Below are positions 38,201-48,033 of a stretch of 64,000 bases of DNA, in pieces. The stretch is from a virus. Position numbers and translations under genes: made by a program. A model generated the notes under the pieces. That model searched no databases. It saw nothing but the letters and a program-made list of their open reading frames with translations, and was not told where the DNA came from. Position 1 is the stretch's first letter, and each line of letters opens with the position of its first letter. The stretch is from IMG/VR virus record IMGVR_UViG_3300025840_000015, positions 1 through 64,000 of that record; one strand, 5' to 3'.

Positions 38201-41200
38201 TATAATTCATTTCAAAATCAACTTTATATCCCAAATCTACATTGTTTCCATAATAATTTGCTAAACTTAGAGATTCATTAACTGGGGAATAATTCAAATC
38301 TAATGGTTGATTAATTTCATCGTAATCTTTATAGAAGCATTGATTAAAGGAAATAATTTCAACATCATCTGGGTATGAATAAGGTTTAAACGATAATTTA
38401 AACTGTCCAAGAGAAAAATCTCCAATAAATGTTCCTACACCAACTTCACTTCTAGCAGATAAGAATGGATATTCGGAAACATATACGTCAGAACCATCAA
38501 ATAATGAAATAACTTGATGGACTGAGCTAGTTTGACCAGTGCTTACCTTGACAGTTGATTTGACCGCAGAGAATAAATTAGAATCTATAGAGAATACTTC
38601 TCCAGTTCCTGATGTTATTGTATCAAATTGAGATTGATATAGAGCAGTTCTTTCGGATCCATCTGGTTGATTTTCTGAAAGGAATCTGTATGTCCCAATT
38701 CCCAAAGATGTAGATCCAAATGCAACACTTCTACTTCTAATAGTTAAGTTTTCCTCAGTGTTACTTGTATAATTTAATGATAACTCTCCGCCATCTAAAG
38801 ATGGTTCAAATTGCCCTAGTGAAGAGAAACTAAATCCATCTTCAGAATCAAAATAATATTGATTTATAAAAGTATCATTTCCATCATGTGAAACATAAAT
38901 TTCAACATAATTCATCTTAGATTTGTCATCATTCAATATTTGAATACTAGAATGGACAGCAGAGTAATCGTTAGTGTCTAAATTATAGACACTAGTAGAT
39001 ATGCCAGATTCTGCCTCCACATTGCTAGACAGTAATGAAATGCAACCTAATTCATTTGAATTTGATCCTACAAAATCATTAATAAATGTTTCCTTCAATA
39101 TTTTGAACGATATTGCAGAATTATCAGGATCTACTGGAAATGCATCAAGTATATAATTAAAGTTCACATCATATGATGGAATAATACTTTCTAATATATT
39201 TTCTCCGTTTGAAATTTGAGTTTTAAATAGAGAATATACACTTTCATCATCATTAAGTGAAATTATTTCATTAAATTGAATTTTTCCACTGATAATATCT
39301 TTGGAAAGTATTAAAAATTTATTATAATAATTTGAAGAATTTATTGATATAATTGTTTCATTTTCTTTTCTTTTATCATTTTTGCTTGAAAAATCATCAC
39401 TTATATCATCAATATCCAAAACTCTATTAGATTTGCAAAGAACAAAATCTAGCAAATATGTATTATTAAGTTTTACTGATCTAGAAACATCACTAGATCC
39501 ATTTTTAGTAACGTTTACATCTATTGCCAAATCAAAATCATTAATTCTATCAACTCTAAGCTCCGAGAAGAAACTATTTTTCAGTTCAAATTCAGTTTTT
39601 GACTCAGTAGATATTCCAGAATCTGCTTTACCAGTTATTTGAACATCTGCAAAATCTTTTAATCCACTTATATGGACTAATGGATTAATTACTGAAGATA
39701 TTTCATCCCATGTCTTGGTGCTCTTCACAGAATAAGACATTTTCTGATAATAATCATTATCAGAAAATACTTGGAAACTTTCACTTAATTTTCCAGTATT
39801 AAATGTCCACCCAAGATCTTTAACTATGGTCCAGGAAGAATTGTATACAGCATCACTAGATTTTATGTATGAAACTGTCCCTACACTTGAAGTATTTTCT
39901 CCCTTTAATATATCACCAATTTTTGGAGTAAAATTGCCCAATACTCTAATATTGGAAGTATTTGCCTTTGTAACTTTCAGTCCCGAATTTTCAAATCCAT
40001 TTCCACGATTTATAAGTAGATTTTCACCTTCAAAGAAAGATGAAAGAGATTTATCTATAGAGAATCTTGGGTAATTATCATATTTGATTATAGATGCAGA
40101 TCCTTCTTGAACTTGTTTAGGTGTTCCTGGATTATTTGAATAATTTGAAATATTAAATTCAACTTTTACTGGATTTGTATCAAAATATTGACTTACAGTA
40201 AAGAAGTTGTATCCATAATTCTCAGAATTGAATCCCGTTCCATCTGAAGATTGCTTTTCAATTCCTTCAACATATATTTTTTCTCCCAACTCAAATAATG
40301 GAGATGAGAATCCTGCAATTGGTGTTGTTATTGTGCAAGTTACTGTTCCAGATGGAGAATATTCTACTCGATCAATATTAACACCATTACTGTTATTAAT
40401 GGATCTAATTAATACTTCTCCATCTGGAAGACCGGCAGGAGATATGTTAATATCTACACTAGATATTGAAGATCCGGACATTATTGGATCTAAAAATCCA
40501 GAGTTTATAACTTCACCATTCTGTGGGTCAACTATTATCAATATTGGAGCAAAACTGTAATCAGATCCTCCATTCAATACACTTACAGAATTTATTTTAT
40601 TGGTATTTGTTAGATATAAAGATTTTGGAACACTAGCTACAGGTCTAATAGTATTATCTGATGAGTAATCAAAACCTTCATTTGTAATTCTGCTACTTAA
40701 TATCTTTCCGATAGATTTTGATGTTGGAACTAAGAATGCCCCTTTACCAAGAGAGCTGCTCACTGATAAGAATGAAGGTAAATTCTTAAGAGGGTAACCT
40801 TGATTAACTACGAATAGTTTTTTAATTGGACCTCTTGCACTTAATGATGTAGTGCTATATTCTAAACGATCACAGTCTGAAGAATTGTATGATAATCTTT
40901 CAGGTATTCTTGGTATACAAATATCAAAAGATTGATCAGTTATACCAATGATTGGAAATTCTCCATTATAAATGCTAGATTTATATGTTATTTGAGAATA
41001 TTGTTTTACATCTTTATCTGTAGTTGATACTGGAATTCCAGATTCTGTCAAATTGTAATACAATATTGCTGGAGTTTTATCAGTGTAATCTAAAATTAAT
41101 GCAGCATCAGTGGAAACACCTACAGTTCCAATTCCAGAAACTGCAAATAATCCATCATCTTTTATTGCATTAAATACATTTTCATATCCATCATCAGTGT

Positions 41201-44200
41201 AAACATTAAAACCATAACCAGACAATGAAGTATCTGATAGATCAAATACTAAATTATTATTCCTATAATTTGAAATTGGTGGATTTATTGAACTTATTAT
41301 CTGTAGATTTCCCCCAACAGATCCAAATGAAACTACAGTTGGTGGAGTTGAAATTGATTCTAAATATGTTTCTGACAATTTGATATTGTCATCATCAATT
41401 TTATATACGAAATATTCTCCAGTAGATAGTCCAGATATTACATTGTCTTCGGAGTCATAGAATATTTTTTGTCCGGTATGGAAATTATGTTGGTATATTG
41501 ATAATATATTATCAATATTGTTTACTTCTGAAGAAGTAAACTTGATTTCATTTATCAATAGATTTCCATCTTTATACTTAACTCTTATGGACGTGCTTGT
41601 TCCTATACCAACATTTAAATCTGGTCTAACATTTAATTTTACTTTATCACCAACTTGCAAATTATGAGAAGTTGAAATTGATACTGTGGTTGTAATTCTA
41701 TTAGAATCTGCAGTTATTTGATCCTCAACTGTAGTAAATTGATATCCATAATCATTTGAACCACCATCTAAGAAAAATAATCCATTCGAAAAAGTTGTAA
41801 GACCAACATTAGTTACAATTCCAATAAAATCAATTGATTTTTTAACAACATAAAATTCATTTACATCATCAGGGATATTAAATTCTGCATTTGTTTCAGG
41901 ACTTTTGACAGAAATTGGTAACGATGATGATTCTTTACTTAATATTATCTTGTCCGCAGTATTTAACTTATTATTTTGTAAAAGTATTGACTGTGATGGA
42001 ATAAATGTATTATAATTAGAATTTCCTATATTATAGGATACAGTAACGCCAAAACCAGTATTTACGCCTACAGAAAGGGCAATATTGGGATTGAAATATA
42101 AATTCCTAGATTTATTGGAAATAAATTTATCAACGGATTTTTCTATGGTAAAATAATCGGGCAAAAATTCTATATTAGCACCACTAGTATGTGCAGTTCC
42201 AGATACTGATCTTTCTACTTTTGCAATAGAAAATGTATTATAAAAATCTAGAATTTTAAATAATTCATCATCAATTCTTATGCTATTTCCAACTGATACA
42301 TTTTCTGGAATATAGCTCAAATATATGTCTGTAACTATTCCAGTAGTTGAATAATCACCGATAGATTCAAATAAGGTTGAATTTATAGTATCAAATTTAA
42401 CTTTATATGTATCATTTATTTTCAAACTATCAGTTGATAATCCACTAATTGTAATTATATCATCTACATTATATTCATGATATGGGAAAACATTGACTCT
42501 AATATAGTTTTTATCTTCCCATGAAAGAACTGAATTTGGATATGATATTAATTCTGTATCAATACTAGAAACTTCTTTTCCGGAAATTTCAGATACTTTT
42601 ACAAATGGTTTGTTTCTTAAATCTTCAACATCTTCAAAAACTACAGTATCATTTACTGAGTAATTATCTCCAGGTTCAATTATAGTCATTCCATCAATAC
42701 CACCGGTCGATATTGATTCTATTATAGATTCTTGATATGTTAATTTATTGGATTCTGATATAAAATCATTTGTTGAAAACTTATCACCAATTCCATATGG
42801 ATATGTATTTCTTAGTAATTTTGAACTATTAAAATCAAATGACTGATTTAAATTTTGATTTATTTTTAAATACTTCGATTTAAATTTATTTCCTATAAAA
42901 TATGGAAATTTTCCAATTATTCCTTCATCCACATTCAATTCGGTAGTTGCAAAATAAGCATAAACTCCATTTGGAAAATCTATAGTTTTTCCAAATCTAC
43001 CATTAAATTCATCTAAATCAGAATCTACAGAATATACATAGTCTTCTACAAAGTATCCTAAGGGGAAAATATCTTCAGAAGGTCTATTATCAATTGTAGT
43101 TAATTCGTAACCACTATTCAATAGTTTTATGTCGGAATTTATATCTTCTGGATCCGAATATCCATAAGATCCATAAATTGGATTTCCATCATATGCCCAT
43201 CCAATAATTTCTGAATGAGAACCATTAGTTCCACTAACATCATTTAATTTATTCTTAAGAGTATCTGAATAACTTACAACAGCATATTGCAAATTATTTC
43301 TACCTCTTATTAATAATTCTGATGATGGATCTCTATAGAAGTTATTCTGAATTCCATATCTAAAAGATATGTTTGGAGTTAGAGATCTTATATTTGCCCT
43401 TAAAACTGTTCCAGCACCAGGATTTAAAATGGTTACTGTAGTATCTGCTTGAGCATATCCACTTCCAGAATTCAGAACAGATACGCTGACAATTTTATTA
43501 TCTGAAAGTGTTGCTCTTAATACTGCACCAATTCCGGAACCATTCACTACCAAATCTGGAATTGAATAATAATTAGATCCTCCAAATAATACCTTAACAG
43601 AACTTATTTTTCCATCAACGATTACTGGATCAAGTATTGCACCAGAACCATTTTTAACTAAAATAGGTGGTCTATTATTAAAATTGAGACTATTTGATCC
43701 ATAGTCAGATCCACCATCATAAACATAAATCTGAGAGATTTCTCCTCTTATAATTGGAAATCCTTTCAATACAGTTTGAGTATTTCCAATTCCAGGAGAT
43801 GAATATCTAATATTAACACTAAATTCTGGATCACTGAAGATCTGATCACCAGATCCGGAATCGAATAATCTTGCCCTATATCTCCTCGAATAGTCGGTAA
43901 TATCTTTACCATCTTCACCAGCATATGCTAGTCCAAATGTATCATCATCAACTTTTAATACTCTATATTTGTCAGATGTTGATATTCCAGATATTGATGT
44001 TATTTCTGATTCGTAATTTACAATATCTCCATCAGAGAATCCATGATTTTTGTAGTTTATTGTGTTACTAAAAGTTGAAATTCCAGATGAAGATACTTTT
44101 AATCTTCTATTAGTATAATTAGAACCACCACTAACTACTAATATTTCAGATAGTTTATTTCTACCTGAAGATAAGAACTTATGAGTTCCCAAATCAGTTA

Positions 44201-47200
44201 CAGTTGTAAATCCTACTGGATTTAATTGTTGATAGTAGTTATTTAAACTATCATACAACTCAATTTTACTTCTATCCAATATTCTTGGATAGTATATTGC
44301 ATTATTAACTAATTTCTTAAATTCAAAAGCATTTACTGGAGTTCCATAATGATAAACTTTTCCAGTTCTTACTCCTGGTTCTCTTGCTCCAACTATAATT
44401 CTCCCACTTCCTATGGCAAGAGCAAATCCAAACTGATCTGATGCGGTAGAGTCTGTTGGAATTAATGTTGATAATAAATTTCCAGTAATATCATAAACAA
44501 AAACCTTTCCAGCAAAGGAATTGTAACCAAATGAAGATGTAACTATTCTTCCACTATTAATTTTGACATTTCTTCCCATATAATCTTGGGCAACACCAGC
44601 AGAATCTGTGAGTATATTCAACTCATTTCCTTCATAATCAAATAAGTAAATTGCACCTTTTTCTCCATCTCTATATGGAGCACCAACAGCGATTAAGTCT
44701 TCTTTTATACTTATTGAAGTTCCAAATCTATCTCCTATAGTAACACCACCACCAGATCCATCAGATGGAACAATCCTCCTAATAAAGTTTCCATTTACAT
44801 CATAAAGATATATTGCACCGATAAAATCAGCATAACCTACAGCACCAACGGCAATTAAATTATCGTTTATATCAACTGAAAAACCAAAGACTAAAGTAGC
44901 TTCTGGATCTGAAGGATATATTTTGTTTATTATATTTCCTTCTAAATCATAAATGTATGCAGCACCAGTTTGTAATCCATAATCATCATCATAACGAGAA
45001 CCAACTACAATTCTATCATTTCCAATAGCAATACTAAATCCAAATTGATCACCATCAGCAGCATCAAATGCCGTTATTTTACTCTTAAAATTGCCTTCAT
45101 AATCAAATAAGTATACAGCACCTCTACTTGTTGACTCAAATACTGCAGTAACTGCTATTACACCCTGTCCTATTGCAACTGCAGATCCAAACTGAGCATT
45201 GGTCTGCAAATCTGCTTCTGGGGCACTTAAAAGAATATATTCACTTCCATTTAAATCTGTAATGTATGCTTTACCAGCACCAGCATAAAGAGTAGCACCA
45301 ACAAATATTTCTGCTAAAGGGGCACCAATCACAACCTTATCAGAATCTATTGCTACAGATCCTCCAAATTGATCAAGACTAACTGCATCAAAAATATATT
45401 GATTTCTAAATGATGGTGTTGTGGTAGAATCTAATATTCTAGTTTTAATATTTACTTCAGAAAGTCCATTTGAGTTATATACAATTTCTTGACCATTAAT
45501 CAATCCATGGGCATTTTTAAAGGTTATGGTTCTTTCTTTTTTATCGATTCCTCCACCATCAGATACCAATCTAGTATCAAAATCAAGATTTCTTTCAACT
45601 TTTTCTACAACTGGTCTAAATTTTGCACCAGAACCGTTTCCACCATTAAATTCAATTGAAGTAATGTTATCAAAATCAAAGAAAGATTGGTCAATTAAAA
45701 TTTTATTTACTGATCCAGAAACTACTGGATAAAATTCTGCAGAACCATATGCAGGTTCGATCAGTGGTGGATTTGAAACATCATAATTGGATCCACCATT
45801 TAGAACATCTACACTTTCAATAGGTCCATAATAAACTTTATCATTAGTCTTATAACTGTAGATTTCTACACCATTTTTCAATATCCCTATTGGTCCAGGT
45901 TCAACTTCTGTTGGAAGACTACTATCAATAGTTTGGGATAGATTAATTTTATTTAATACTTTTTGTGGATACAATAATCCTTCTCTTTGATCAAAAAGAA
46001 CCAATCTATTTTCATTTTCTGGGAGAGTATCACCCAATGAAAGTCCAAAATATAAAAAGTCTTCGGAAGGAACATTAACTCCACTTTGATATAGTTTTAA
46101 ACTCTTTTTATCTTCTAATACTTCGACAAAATAAAATCCTTCTTCAAGATTAGTTATTGTCAGTGAAGGGTCTGGATAATAAAAAACTTTATCGCCAGTT
46201 AAGAATGAAATTGGAGTATCAAAGACGATAGTAGAATATTCTCTTTTAATTCCATCAAATCCACCAAACTTTTTAATCTTATACTCAAATGGTTTGATGT
46301 CTATTGGATATGATGGCAATGAGTTTGAAGCAATGTATGCAATATCAGAACCATCTTCATCATCAAAATATACATTTTGAATATCTGATGATATTACATC
46401 ATTTCCATATTTTACTGGAACATATTCTGAAGTTGCCTTATTCAGCAATCTTCTAGCATCATAAGTAAGATTTCTATTTAAATTTGATGTGCTTACACTT
46501 AAAGATATACTACCATCACTAGAAATTGATTGTATATTTACGTGCTCATACCCAGGAATTGCAAATTCAGTTCCTCTAGATAAGATTTCAACATAATCTC
46601 CAACTTTCAATGGAGTTTCTAAAACATTTGATGATATTCTTATCGTATTTCCACTATAAAAATTGATTTGATATCTTGAATTTGTATTATATACTAATGA
46701 ATTTGCAAATATCTCTTTCTTAGAAATTCCTTTAGTTACAATCTGACCAATACTTTCTGGATAAAGTGAGTCTCCAATTTCAAAATTGAAATCATCATTT
46801 TTTAAATCAAAATCTGAAAGGATTCCTGTAATTATAAAATCAACTCTTCTAGAGGTATCACCCTCTTCATAACCATAATAAGTATTGGTTCCGTAAATAA
46901 AATCAGTTTTATTTACAGTTACTGGGAAATCTCCATTAATATGGCATCCTAAAAATTGATTTACTGTTTTTTCAGTGTAGAAAATCTCAGTATTTCCTTT
47001 AAAGATACTTCCAGACTCTTCGAATCCTACAGTAGAATCTACAGTAATTGCAACTAAATCTGTATTCGATACTACTACAGTTTCTGAAACTCTACTATTT
47101 GTAGTGATATTGAAATTTCCGGTGATCGATGGATATGTATCATCATATCCTACAAATAAATTTAATCTATAATACTTGACTCCATTCTTGGTAAATGTAT

Positions 47201-48032
47201 CTATTTCAGATACAGATGCTGTTGTAAGATCATCTAAGTTCTTCAGAATAGTTTGACCTTCAAGGAGAGAAATGTCACCTGATATTGGTATTACAGTTAC
47301 TGATGATCTTTTTTTGTATGATGCATCAGATGGTTTAATTAGGAAATCTTCAAGATTGATTATACTTGGTGTTTCATTGTATAAGATATTAAACAGAATT
47401 CTAAAAGATTCATATGTTCCTTTAGATTCATAAAGACTTCTTGCCTCTTTTATAAAATTAGATACATTAAGTTCTACAGAAAAATCTAGGTCTTCTAGTC
47501 CTGGTGCCAAAGAAAACTTTAATTTTTTATAAAATTCTTTTAAAAATAGTGAGCTTAAATTCTTTACAGAACTATTTACAGTATGTGCAGATGCAGAAGA
47601 TTTTTCAAATACTAATTCTTCCTTATTGATTTCTTGATGGTAATCAGTAATACCACTAAATCCTCTTATACATCCAATAAATGAAGTCTCATCGGAATCA
47701 AGATAAGTGATAATTTCATTGTCAATTTTTAAAAGACCATATTTTTTTGGAAATGATTTTGTGCTTGATACATTGATAGTAGTTGACTGAGAAGTAATTG
47801 AAGTTGTTAAAGTTACTTCTCCAACAATAACCTCAGTAGTTAGATTATCTAACTTAATATATTGGTCCAGATTTTCTGCAATATCTACAGGACCACCTTG
47901 ATGTTCCTGCGAAATATAATATTGATTTAAGAATTCTACGAACTTTGGATTTTCATCTGCTATAAATTCTGGGAGTTGACTTCTTATTAAGTCTTGAATT
48001 TTTATTCTAGTATCAAAATTTGCTCTTTGCAT
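35232..48032 (-). CDS. 4266-residue baseplate wedge protein in the gp7 position, with FG-GAP propeller and YHYH domain
   Basis: One uninterrupted reading frame of 12.8 kb, 20% of the window, between gp6 and gp8 where T4 has gp7 (1032 residues). N-terminus: LIRSQLPEFIADENPKFVEF, a conserved phage baseplate anchor. Residues about 885-1231 are seven FG-GAP repeats (QFGSAVAIG, QFGFSIAIG, VFGFSVDIN, RFGTSISIK and others), predicting a seven-bladed beta-propeller. About 1600-1700 is a YHYH domain (GWAYDGNPIYGSYGY ... LDEFNGRFGKT ... FPNGVYAYFAT). Further parts hold G-x-GY repeats and H-G-x-x-x-GD strand repeats (NHGFSDGDIVNY, QHNFHTGQKIFY, DHLFNTGEELKY). The C-terminus ends NFGFRDSGALIV. Anchor role is by position; the inserted domains suggest surface-exposed adhesive functions. 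Confidence 0.9.
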   Translation of the reverse strand: MQRANFDTRIKIQDLIRSQLPEFIADENPKFVEFLNQYYISQEHQGGPVDIAENLDQYIKLDNLTTEVIVGEVTLTTSITSQSTTINVSSTKSFPKKYGLLKIDNEIITYLDSDETSFIGCIRGFSGITDYHQEINKEELVFEKSSASAHTVNSSVKNLSSLFLKEFYKKLKFSLAPGLEDLDFSVELNVSNFIKEARSLYESKGTYESFRILFNILYNETPSIINLEDFLIKPSDASYKKRSSVTVIPISGDISLLEGQTILKNLDDLTTASVSEIDTFTKNGVKYYRLNLFVGYDDTYPSITGNFNITTNSRVSETVVVSNTDLVAITVDSTVGFEESGSIFKGNTEIFYTEKTVNQFLGCHINGDFPVTVNKTDFIYGTNTYYGYEEGDTSRRVDFIITGILSDFDLKNDDFNFEIGDSLYPESIGQIVTKGISKKEIFANSLVYNTNSRYQINFYSGNTIRISSNVLETPLKVGDYVEILSRGTEFAIPGYEHVNIQSISSDGSISLSVSTSNLNRNLTYDARRLLNKATSEYVPVKYGNDVISSDIQNVYFDDEDGSDIAYIASNSLPSYPIDIKPFEYKIKKFGGFDGIKREYSTIVFDTPISFLTGDKVFYYPDPSLTITNLEEGFYFVEVLEDKKSLKLYQSGVNVPSEDFLYFGLSLGDTLPENENRLVLFDQREGLLYPQKVLNKINLSQTIDSSLPTEVEPGPIGILKNGVEIYSYKTNDKVYYGPIESVDVLNGGSNYDVSNPPLIEPAYGSAEFYPVVSGSVNKILIDQSFFDFDNITSIEFNGGNGSGAKFRPVVEKVERNLDFDTRLVSDGGGIDKKERTITFKNAHGLINGQEIVYNSNGLSEVNIKTRILDSTTTPSFRNQYIFDAVSLDQFGGSVAIDSDKVVIGAPLAEIFVGATLYAGAGKAYITDLNGSEYILLSAPEADLQTNAQFGSAVAIGQGVIAVTAVFESTSRGAVYLFDYEGNFKSKITAFDAADGDQFGFSIAIGNDRIVVGSRYDDDYGLQTGAAYIYDLEGNIINKIYPSDPEATLVFGFSVDINDNLIAVGAVGYADFIGAIYLYDVNGNFIRRIVPSDGSGGGVTIGDRFGTSISIKEDLIAVGAPYRDGEKGAIYLFDYEGNELNILTDSAGVAQDYMGRNVKINSGRIVTSSFGYNSFAGKVFVYDITGNLLSTLIPTDSTASDQFGFALAIGSGRIIVGAREPGVRTGKVYHYGTPVNAFEFKKLVNNAIYYPRILDRSKIELYDSLNNYYQQLNPVGFTTVTDLGTHKFLSSGRNKLSEILVVSGGSNYTNRRLKVSSSGISTFSNTINYKNHGFSDGDIVNYESEITSISGISTSDKYRVLKVDDDTFGLAYAGEDGKDITDYSRRYRARLFDSGSGDQIFSDPEFSVNIRYSSPGIGNTQTVLKGFPIIRGEISQIYVYDGGSDYGSNSLNFNNRPPILVKNGSGAILDPVIVDGKISSVKVLFGGSNYYSIPDLVVNGSGIGAVLRATLSDNKIVSVSVLNSGSGYAQADTTVTILNPGAGTVLRANIRSLTPNISFRYGIQNNFYRDPSSELLIRGRNNLQYAVVSYSDTLKNKLNDVSGTNGSHSEIIGWAYDGNPIYGSYGYSDPEDINSDIKLLNSGYELTTIDNRPSEDIFPLGYFVEDYVYSVDSDLDEFNGRFGKTIDFPNGVYAYFATTELNVDEGIIGKFPYFIGNKFKSKYLKINQNLNQSFDFNSSKLLRNTYPYGIGDKFSTNDFISESNKLTYQESIIESISTGGIDGMTIIEPGDNYSVNDTVVFEDVEDLRNKPFVKVSEISGKEVSSIDTELISYPNSVLSWEDKNYIRVNVFPYHEYNVDDIITISGLSTDSLKINDTYKVKFDTINSTLFESIGDYSTTGIVTDIYLSYIPENVSVGNSIRIDDELFKILDFYNTFSIAKVERSVSGTAHTSGANIEFLPDYFTIEKSVDKFISNKSRNLYFNPNIALSVGVNTGFGVTVSYNIGNSNYNTFIPSQSILLQNNKLNTADKIILSKESSSLPISVKSPETNAEFNIPDDVNEFYVVKKSIDFIGIVTNVGLTTFSNGLFFLDGGSNDYGYQFTTVEDQITADSNRITTTVSISTSHNLQVGDKVKLNVRPDLNVGIGTSTSIRVKYKDGNLLINEIKFTSSEVNNIDNILSIYQHNFHTGQKIFYDSEDNVISGLSTGEYFVYKIDDDNIKLSETYLESISTPPTVVSFGSVGGNLQIISSINPPISNYRNNNLVFDLSDTSLSGYGFNVYTDDGYENVFNAIKDDGLFAVSGIGTVGVSTDAALILDYTDKTPAILYYNLTESGIPVSTTDKDVKQYSQITYKSSIYNGEFPIIGITDQSFDICIPRIPERLSYNSSDCDRLEYSTTSLSARGPIKKLFVVNQGYPLKNLPSFLSVSSSLGKGAFLVPTSKSIGKILSSRITNEGFDYSSDNTIRPVASVPKSLYLTNTNKINSVSVLNGGSDYSFAPILIIVDPQNGEVINSGFLDPIMSGSSISSVDINISPAGLPDGEVLIRSINNSNGVNIDRVEYSPSGTVTCTITTPIAGFSSPLFELGEKIYVEGIEKQSSDGTGFNSENYGYNFFTVSQYFDTNPVKVEFNISNYSNNPGTPKQVQEGSASIIKYDNYPRFSIDKSLSSFFEGENLLINRGNGFENSGLKVTKANTSNIRVLGNFTPKIGDILKGENTSSVGTVSYIKSSDAVYNSSWTIVKDLGWTFNTGKLSESFQVFSDNDYYQKMSYSVKSTKTWDEISSVINPLVHISGLKDFADVQITGKADSGISTESKTEFELKNSFFSELRVDRINDFDLAIDVNVTKNGSSDVSRSVKLNNTYLLDFVLCKSNRVLDIDDISDDFSSKNDKRKENETIISINSSNYYNKFLILSKDIISGKIQFNEIISLNDDESVYSLFKTQISNGENILESIIPSYDVNFNYILDAFPVDPDNSAISFKILKETFINDFVGSNSNELGCISLLSSNVEAESGISTSVYNLDTNDYSAVHSSIQILNDDKSKMNYVEIYVSHDGNDTFINQYYFDSEDGFSFSSLGQFEPSLDGGELSLNYTSNTEENLTIRSRSVAFGSTSLGIGTYRFLSENQPDGSERTALYQSQFDTITSGTGEVFSIDSNLFSAVKSTVKVSTGQTSSVHQVISLFDGSDVYVSEYPFLSARSEVGVGTFIGDFSLGQFKLSFKPYSYPDDVEIISFNQCFYKDYDEINQPLDLNYSPVNESLSLANYYGNNVDLGYKVDFEMNYKGSPIFAKSFDPSNTSVVDFSTNSFNIKDHLFNTGEELKYTPGSTFVGIGSSPIGIVETEDNVGVLTDLLPSTLYAIRDDNDTFRVATRKEYATAGYGVTFTSVGIGNYHQIEMVKKNEKSLISINNLVQSPISYTYISHVLANNSGQISAGATTFALSGISSIRPKDVLRIEDEYAIVENVGYGTESVGPITFSGNEPLVEVSRGSFGSKALSHLDGTNCQIYRGAYNINGNKIYFIDPPKGNNLDLVRASESNLSIDRDSFNGRVFLRKSYESNEVYDDISDQFTGIGQTFTLTAQGINTVGLGTSGGNGLVFINGVFQSPTTENNSDNNYIIEEDLNLGISSITFTGITFEENDFLSEIDINQNKLPRGGVIVSYGSTAGLGFAPLVGASVTAVLNSGSIISVGEQPSDEIGSGYYEIPSVEIIDPDHNGDDAIINAIVGAGGTLAFDVVFGGTGYVNPFINVGSPSYSNLSIIGVSRLSEGPTTDSGFGALITLDVGPSDSVGIGSTLYEVKGFNIVRNGYGFRRGDVFKPIGLVTDRNLSAPIYDFEITVVDTFSDEFSAIQIGELDYIDSLAPYQDGKRVRFPLIYRGENLTFETDELDEESELIDLNNVLVIFINGVLQEPIKSYQFNGGSTFTFTFPPKESDDVKVFFYRGTRGEDSLQFDIDETIQIGDTVQIVLNNEIENTKTQDERIVYSITSSDVFQTNIYQYVGIDDQNYKPLHWTKQKSDLILNNEELSKARRLKSSQVYPTANIISNFDANSTEIYVDDISLFDYEDETIINFDALVFTNAVGVGTTIPSKNYELISGVNNLEGFNASVTSISPTSGIGAADGIEFVISRDPFTFTNFTVGTVFYITETNVGQGVISLDNSGSNTLSISTSFVNNIYQVASFNSSTGTIVCNVDSGSNLSGITTSGTLNYPVGKLSWGRLSGFQRRSVDPLDIDIMGYTSSVGMTSDSYNSGLSTYPIIQRRNFGFRDSGALIV
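44340..45380 (-). other. Seven FG-GAP repeats: predicted beta-propeller inside the giant baseplate protein
   Basis: Each ~47-52-residue unit has (Q/R)FG-x-(S/A)-(V/I)-x-I, then a strand ending in VG(A/S), a loop rich in D/G, GA-x-YLYD and a short strand before the next FG. I count seven units, the number needed to close an integrin-alpha type propeller. Confidence 0.85.
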
Positions 48033-48033
48033 A

